A stretch of 64,000 nt of DNA, taken from the NCBI GenBank assembly GCA_003996215.1, contig QJPP01001533.1, forward strand, positions 62,001-126,000. The letters are read 5' to 3'. How positions within the stretch are numbered: the first letter of the stretch is position 1; each line of letters begins with the position of its first letter. The notes under the pieces are model-generated. The model saw only the letters and a program-made list of their open reading frames with translations. It made no database searches and was not told the origin of the DNA. A program made the position numbers and the translations under genes. Source of the DNA: Jaltomata sinuosa. Taxonomy: Eukaryota; Streptophyta; Magnoliopsida; Solanales; Solanaceae. Positions 57,419 through 64,000 of the stretch are shown piece by piece.

Positions 57419-58833
57419 GTACCTGCAAGGAAAAAAGTTTAGAACTCACAAGAGAAAGAAAATACCAAACAAAAGCTTCACTGTTTTGGTGTGGCGGGTT
57501 GAGTGACGAGTCACCACAGGTGTGACAACCCATCACAACAAGCGTCACCCTTAACCAGTGAAGTGGCCTCTTTTTAGCTCTTATGGCTGCTTGTGTGATG
57601 AGTCACCACAGGTGTGATGGCTCATCACACAATCGTCATCTCAAAACAGTGGTGATTTTCCTCTTTCAGGTAATTTATCAAACACTTGGTGTTCATTAGC
57701 ACTTTGCCAATCCCTTTCGGGATTTGGCTTCAATTCCACACCACTATAAATCCTTGTGTGCTTCTTGGGATACTCAGACTTCACCCAATTTGTTGTTTTG
57801 CACTTAAATCGCACACCCCAAATAGTAACAACAACCACAGCCAACAAAATACATCACCAAAACCTTACAATTTCAAGTATCAACTTTTTGCTCTTCTTTT
57901 ACTTCAAAATTTGATGAGAAAATTCAAGAAAAGGGTTAGCATCATACCTTGGTTTTGAGATTGATCAAGAAATTCTTTTCTTTCCCTTTGAGTCACACGA
58001 ACAATAAAAGCTCAATCCACACTTTGACTAATGTAGTCAGAATAGTTGTTTTGGACAGTTAGAGAGGAGGAGAAAGCGTGAGAGGGAGTTGGGTGATGGA
58101 ACAGATTTATGTGGGATTTCAAGTTGGGTCTAATGGGATTTGGTTAGGAAAAAGGATTTGGGTTGGAGGATGGTATTTATCTCATAGAGAGAGATGAAAG
58201 ACAAAACTGTTTCAAATCAAAACATATGTTTTTTGATTTGAGGTGTTTAGGGTCATCGAGTCGGATCGGGTTTGGGTTTCAGGGGTGTGGGTCGGACTGG
58301 GTCAAAATTAAAAGAAGAGAAGGAAATAGTACACTTACCTGAGCTGGTGACTCTTGTGATGGTCTGCCAGGTTCCTAATGAGTCGTCACTGAAGCCGGCA
58401 TGCTTAAACAGTGACGTCCTTTCGTGAAGGTCGTAGTGGTGGCTTGGGTGACGACTCGTCACAGGTGTGGTGGCTCATCACACCAGCCATCACCGCTAAA
58501 CAGTGAGGCCTGCTTTTCGAGTACAACATGGTGGCTCCAGTGATGAGTCATCACACTAGCCGTCACCACTAAACAGAATGCCTCTTTATTTTACACTTGG
58601 TGACGACTTAGGTTTATGATTCACCACGAATGTGATGGTCCACCACGGGACTCGTCAAGCTTAGCAGAACAGTTCTGTCCCTGTACTTTTTGTCTCTGTG
58701 CACTCAACAAACAAATTAACCAATTCCCACAAACAAAAGTATCCTAAAATCATAGTACAACAACAACCTATGGGTTTGCCTCCCATGTAGCGCGTGATTT
58801 AACATCGCAGCACGACGCGGGTATCTTGATTAC
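57419..58833. other. Athila pol-ORF3 spacer with palindromic tandem repeats
   Basis: Untranslated spacer. Two clusters (57487-57660 and 58440-58680) hold repeated GTGATGAGTCACCACAGGTGTGATGGCTCATCACAC-like motifs, each partly self-complementary, in units of about 65-110 bp. Between them is an untranslated AT-rich stretch. No gene. Confidence 0.6.
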
Positions 58834-61800
58834 TCAGACTTCATCAAGATACACCACAGACAAGATATTTACCTCCTCCGGGAGGCTGATATATTGCTTC
58901 ACTCTCTGGCTATTAGCTTTGAAATGTTCTCTATCCGTGTTTTCAAGTTCCACAACTCCGGATAGGAACACTTGACTTACTTTGAATGGCCCGGACCATT
59001 TGGACTTGAGCTTTCCGAGAAAGAGTTTGAACCTAGAGTTGAACAACAACACCAAGTCTCCAACTTTGAACTCCCTCTTCTCAATCCTCTGGTCATGGTA
59101 TAACTTCATTCGCTCTTTGTAAAGAGCAGATCTCTCGTATGATCGCAAACAAAACTCGTCCATTTCATTCAACTTCTCCAACATTAACTCCGATGCATCT
59201 TTCCAACCAAGGTTCAACTTATTGAGCGCCCAAAGGGCCTTATGCTCAAGTTCCACAAGCAAGTGACAAGCTTTACCAAAAACAAGTTGGTACGGAGACA
59301 TACCTATTGGCATTTTGAACGCTGTTCGGTATGCCTAGAGTGCGTCATCAAGCTTCCTTGACCAATCTCTCTGATTTACATTCACAGACTTCGCCAATAT
59401 CTTCTTGATTTCACGGTTTGACACTTCAACTTGTCCACTCATTTCTGGGTGATAAGGAGTGGCCACTTTATGTTGTTTTACACCATACTTATCCAGAGAA
59501 GCCCGGAACACCTTATTGCAAAAGTGTGACCCTCCATCACTTATAATTGTGCGTGGAGTGCCAAACCGAGCAAAGATGTTTCTCTTCAGGAAAGTCACCA
59601 CACTCTTCCCTTTATTATCGGCCAAAGCGACCGCTTCTACCTACTTTAAAACATAGTCAATCGTTACCAAGATGTAACGGTTACCATAAGAACTTTCAAA
59701 TGGTCTCATAAAATCTATGCCCCATACGTCAAACAATTAAACCTCCAGGATTGTGGACATTGGCAACTCTTGCCTACGAGATATTGCTCCTCGTCTTTGG
59801 AATTGATCACAAGATCTGGCAAATTCATGTGCATCCTTGTGAATTGTTGGCCAGTAATGCCCACACTGTAAAATTTTATGGGCAATTTGCTCACATGCAT
59901 GATGACCTCCGACTGGAGACGAATGGCAAGTTTGCAAGATGCTTGTCATTTCCACCTCCGGTACACACCTCCTGATTATACTGTCAGCACACAGTCGGAA
60001 GAGACAAGGCTCATCCCAGTAATACTTACTTACATCATGGTGAAATTTATTCCTCTAGATGAAATTCAGCTCTTCCGTCATCATATCACTTACCAAATAA
60101 TTGGCAAAATCAGCGTACCATGGCACCATATCAAGTGAAGCAGCCAACACATGCTCATCCGGAAATGCATCATCAATTTCTAGCTCATCAACCCCTTTCT
60201 CTTCATTCTCAAGCCTGGAAAGATGATCCGCCACTTGGTTTTCACACCCCTTTCGTTCTTTGACTTCAAAGTCAAATTCCTGCAATAATAATACCCATCG
60301 GATTAGTCGGGGCTTTACATCCTTCTTTTCCATTAAATACCTCAAAGCCGCATGATCTATGTGCACTACTACTCTTGTACCAAGTAAATATGCTCTGAAT
60401 TTTTCAAAGGCATACACAACTGCTAGCAGCTCTTGCTCTGTCACCGTGTAGTTCTTTTGCGCCCCATTCAATGCCTTACTAGCATAATAAATAGGGTGAA
60501 AAAATTTATCTCTTTTCTAGCCCAGGACCGCTCCAAGCGTAACACCACTTGCATCACACATTACCTCGAATGGTTTGGACCAATCCGGGGCAACTATAAT
60601 AGGTGCAGCCGCCAATTTCTCTTCCAGGCACTCAAATGCCTTCAATCAACCTTCATCGAACACAAACTTTGCCTCCTTCTCTAGCAACTTACACAGTGGG
60701 CTAGCGATCTTGGTGAAGTCTTTAATAAATCTTCTATAGAATCCAGCATGACCATGAAAGCTCCTAACATCCTTTACTGAGATGGGTGGAGGTAGTTTCT
60801 CGATAACTTCAATTTTGGCACTATCCACCTCAAGATCTCTCACAGATATCTTGTTTCCAAACACAATGCCTTCTTTCACCATAAAATGGCATTTCTCCTA
60901 GTTGAGAACAAGATTAGACTCTTCACACCTTTGCAAAGCTTGACCTAAATTAGCCAAACAATCTTCAAACGCATCACCAACCACAGAAAAGTCATCCATG
61001 AAGACTTCCAATATATCCTCAACCATAACGGAAAAGATAGACATCATGCATCTATGAAATATTGCAGGAGCATTACACAAGCCAAAAGGCATGCGTCTGA
61101 AGGCAAAAGTTCCATAGGGGCAGGTGAAAGTGGTTTTCTCCTAATCTTCCGGTGCGATGGATATTTGGTTGTATACCGAATATCTATCCAAAAAGCAATA
61201 CCACCCCCTGCCCGCCAATCTGTTAAGCATATCATCTATAAAGGGCATGGGGAAGTGATCTTGCAGAGTCCAGGAGTTAAGCTTCCGGTAATCCATACAG
61301 ACTCGCCACCCAGTGACTTGTCTTAATGGGATTAACTTATTTTTTTCATTTGCCACCACAGTCATCCCTCCTTTTTTGGGGACACATTGAACTGGGCTTA
61401 CCCATTTACTGTCAGAAATTGGGTATACCACTCTAACATCGAGCCATTTAATTATTTCCTTCTTCACTACTTCTTGCATCGGCGGATTCAACCTTTGCTG
61501 ATGCTCAGTGGTTGGTGTACAATCATCTTCCAACTGTATTTTATAAGTACAGATACCTAGTGGGATGCAAATGATATCCGCAATGGTCCAGCCAATAACT
61601 CTCTTGTACCTCCGTAAAATAGACAATAAGGCTTCAACCTGCCTTTCTATAAGATCTGCTGCAATGATCACAGGTAATGTGTTATTGCCACCCAAAAACG
61701 CATACCTCAGATGGCCCAGCAATTCTTTCAACTCTAATACCGGTGCCTCTTCAATAGAAGGTTTTGCAGGAGGTATAGGTCGGTTCTTCAAGTCAAGATC

Positions 61801-61953
61801 CAATTTCTTTGAAGCGTAGGAATATGACCCCATTCCTACCAAAGCATTTACAGTTTCCTCATAATCTTCGATGTTATCACCATCGAATTTCATCATAACT
61901 ACTGCCAAAGTCTCCACAGCAAATCTCTCCTCAACAGATAGTAGAATCAGCAA
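58834..61953 (-). pseudogene. Athila-lineage Ty3-gypsy RT, RNase H and integrase
   Basis: One continuous minus-strand frame of 3.1 kb with point stops only. RT: VQCVPKKGGMTVVANEKNKL, GWRVCMDYRKLN, MPFGLCNAPAIFHRCMMSIF and catalytic FMDDFSVVG (61000). RNase H: YTVTEQELLAVVYAFEKFRA and KERKGCENQVADHLSRLENE. Integrase: zinc region CHSSPVGGHHACEQ (second cysteine of the last CxxC changed), core FGTPRTIISDGGSHFCNK and YHPEMSGQVEVSNREIKKIL, then MSPYQLVFGKACHLLVELEH and the C-terminal KVGDLVLLFNSRFKL. The phrases are diagnostic of Athila. Examples of stops: TAG for W before AYRTAF at 59332, and after ISIAPED at 61141. Confidence 0.95.
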
Positions 61954-61969
61954 CTACATCAATAACCAA

Positions 61970-62600
61970 GATGACACTCATGTCCCTCAGTTGCTTCATT
62001 GATTTTCACACGTTGAACTTCACTGTGTCATCGTTCAACCTGAAAGTTAACTCGTTGCTCTCCATATCTACCAATACTCTTCCGATTGCTAAGAAGGGTT
62101 GTCCCAGAATAATGGGTACTTCAAAGTTTACCTCGCAATCTAAGATCACGAAGTCTGTCACAAATATGAACTTCCCCACCTTTACAAGCACGTCATATAA
62201 AATGCCTACCGGTCGCTTAACCGATCTATCAGCCATCAGCAGCCTCATATTAGTTGGCTTGGGGGGTCCTTAACCCAACTGCCGATAAATAGCTAGCGGC
62301 ATCAAGTTTATGCTAGCTCCCAAGTCGCAAAGTGCTTTTGCAAAATTAAACTCCCCGATGGTGCTAGGAATAGTAAAGGCACCAGGGACTTCTTTCTTTT
62401 GGACTACCAACCTTGATGAGATGGCGCTGCAGTGGTGGAGGTTATCCTCCAACTCAAACTCACTGACCTCTTCTTCGTGATCAAGTCCTTCATGAACTAG
62501 GCATAACCGGGAATTTGCTTAAGCGCATCCACTAGAGGGGTATTTATAAAAATCTGCTTAAGCATAGATATGAATTTGTGGAACTTTCCTTCTTCCACCT
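61970..62600 (-). pseudogene. Athila protease region
   Basis: Contains FTIPSTIGEFNFAKALCDLG then ASINLMPLAIYRQLG, the aspartic protease site in its Athila form (DLGAS), and further VKVGKFIFVTDFVILDCEVN and LGQPFLAIGRVLVDMESNEL. It is one frame, but shifted relative to both gag upstream and RT downstream, so it is separated by two frameshifts. Confidence 0.88.
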
Positions 62601-62606
62601 TCTTCT

Positions 62607-64000
62607 TTATCCTATGAGGGAATGGAGGAGGAAGCTTTGGTATTTGCATCGGAAGTTTTCAACTTCCTTACTTTTCTTCTTAAGCACTTGAGTAGCATCC
62701 TCTACCACGGTGGGTTTTTTAACATGTAAGCCCACACTCTCATCAACCACATTCTCATCACCTGCTAGATCTTCATCATCATCAACAGCTCTTTTCAGAG
62801 TTTCAATTACCGGATGTGATTCTAATAATGTTTTACCGCTTCTCGTAGTGATCGCCATACAACTCCCGTCGTTCCTTGGGTTTTGTATGCTGTCACTCGG
62901 CAAGGTACCAGTCTTCCTTTGATTTAGGGACACCAAAATTTGACTCATTTGTTGCTCTAGCTGCTTGATTGAGGTGGAATATGAATCCACCAACTGACTC
63001 ATTGATGATAATTCAGTTCTCATCTCCTTTACCCCAGAGTCAGTTGATTCTACCTTCAACAATATCATAGCCATCATATTCTCCAGTTTGGACATTTTTG
63101 TCTCATTACTAGCTCTTCCCCAATTTCCAAGTCATACGTACAACCCACCTCTATCAGCTTTATTCTTCCAGTTCCCCTGATCACAATCTCTGCAACCATC
63201 TTTTTCATAATAATTCTCCTTCTGGTAGTTTCGACCTTGATTTCCTTGGCCATTAGCCTGGAAACCCCCCAAAAAATTAGCCTCCTCATCAGACTCTGAC
63301 TCAACTGCTCTACCTTGGGAACCCACCGCTTTCACTTTCTCAATACCTCCTGACAACAAATGTTTTGTCAGTAGGTCCATTTGCGTCTTCAAATGGGCAA
63401 TGTCTTGGTCCCTTTCTTCCTCTTTTCTGCGTTGCTCCGCTGACATACCAACAACATAAATGCTAGAAGCTACCTCTATATCTCATGTATGCCAGGCTCT
63501 GTTTGTTTTGGTGAGCTGGTCCAGAATAGTTATGGACTCAATAAATGTGAGCCCCATAAATGCTCCACCTGCAGCATTATCAAGTGTCGGCTTGGTAGCC
63601 TAATTCAGCACTCTATAAAATGTCTGCATCAAAACGTTGTCTGTCAATTGGTGGTCTGGGCATTGAGTCAACTTTTTCTTAAACCTCAGCCAGGTTTCAT
63701 GTAGGGCCTCATGAGGTTGCTGCCTGAAATTTCTAATCTCGTCCCTCAACTGTATCATCTTGGAGGGAGGAAAGAACCTTTCTAGGAAAGCTCATTTCAA
63801 CTCACCCCAGGTTGTTATAGAATCTGGAGTTAGCTCTATCAACCATAGTGCTGCCTCATCAGACAGAGACAATGGGAACAACCTAAGCCTGATAGTCGTC
63901 TGACTCACTCTCGAAAGTTCAAATGACTTGCATATCCCCATAAAATTCATCAGGTGCCTGTTCGGATCATCGCCAGCCACACCTTGAAACACACCTTTCA
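62607..64000 (-). pseudogene. Athila gag (runs off the window)
   Basis: From the right edge: GDDPNRHLMNFMGICKSFEL, RLRLFPLSLSDEAALWLIEL and SITTWGELK, the retrotrans_gag core; then a glycine/asparagine-rich region (QANGQGNQGRNYQKENYYEK) and a serine-rich coiled part up to 62607. One frame with several stops (about 63600, 63450). The N-terminus of gag and the 5' LTR lie outside the window. Confidence 0.9.

Overview
The window is nuclear DNA of a flowering plant, most likely a member of the Solanaceae. The reasons are intron-containing plant genes with GT-AG introns, two nuclear tRNA genes, tobacco TS-type SINE tails ending in TTG repeats, Stowaway-type MITEs, Athila and chromovirus Ty3-gypsy elements, a CACTA element, and an ABC transporter pseudogene whose N-terminus looks like tobacco-type PDR3. 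The genus cannot be fixed by eye.

Layout. 1-1.2 kb: a decayed small MAPKKK-type kinase gene on the minus strand. 1.3-8.2 kb: AT-rich intergenic DNA with a MULE-like element with a perfect target duplication, minisatellites, a large nested inverted repeat, SINE pieces and a MITE. 8.7-11.0 kb: an intact five-exon TAF13 gene (TFIID subunit) on the minus strand. 12.8-13.5 kb and 18.7-19.4 kb: two related hAT-type non-autonomous elements in opposite orientation. Between them, at 15.0-18.1 kb, lies an intact eight-exon ferric-chelate reductase (FRO) gene on the minus strand. 19.7-21.9 kb: MITEs, tRNA-Asp(GTC), a TS SINE tail and tRNA-Gly(TCC). 22.9-25.7 kb: a 5'-truncated Ty1-copia element with an LTR, then older LTR-like sequence. 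25.75-36.5 kb: a PDR/ABCG transporter pseudogene (plus strand) split in exon 1 by a 6-kb Ty1-copia element flanked by the 5-bp duplication AGTAG. 37.0-39.7 kb: a conserved plant gene of unknown function on the minus strand, with an intron in its 5' UTR.

41.8-50.25 kb: a large CACTA element with palindromic ACCGACC(T/T)CC-type subterminal repeats. Its left arm has been duplicated and inverted around a ~190-bp repeat array. Its interior carries two katanin p60 AAA-ATPase exons in correct order and phase, preceded by an unidentified phase-compatible exon: a gene-capturing (Pack-CACTA-like) element. 50.25-54.56 kb: a chromodomain Ty3-gypsy remnant (minus strand). 54.6-64.0 kb: an Athila-lineage Ty3-gypsy element (minus strand), cut by the right window edge, with gag, protease, RT/RNase H, integrase and a 664-codon third ORF carrying the region known in plants as a putative plant transposon protein. 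It has decayed mostly by in-frame stops.

Functionally the genes are independent single-copy plant genes (basal transcription, iron reduction, an unknown cytosolic/nuclear protein). There is no operon logic. The dominant story is nested transposon activity, gene disruption and gene capture.
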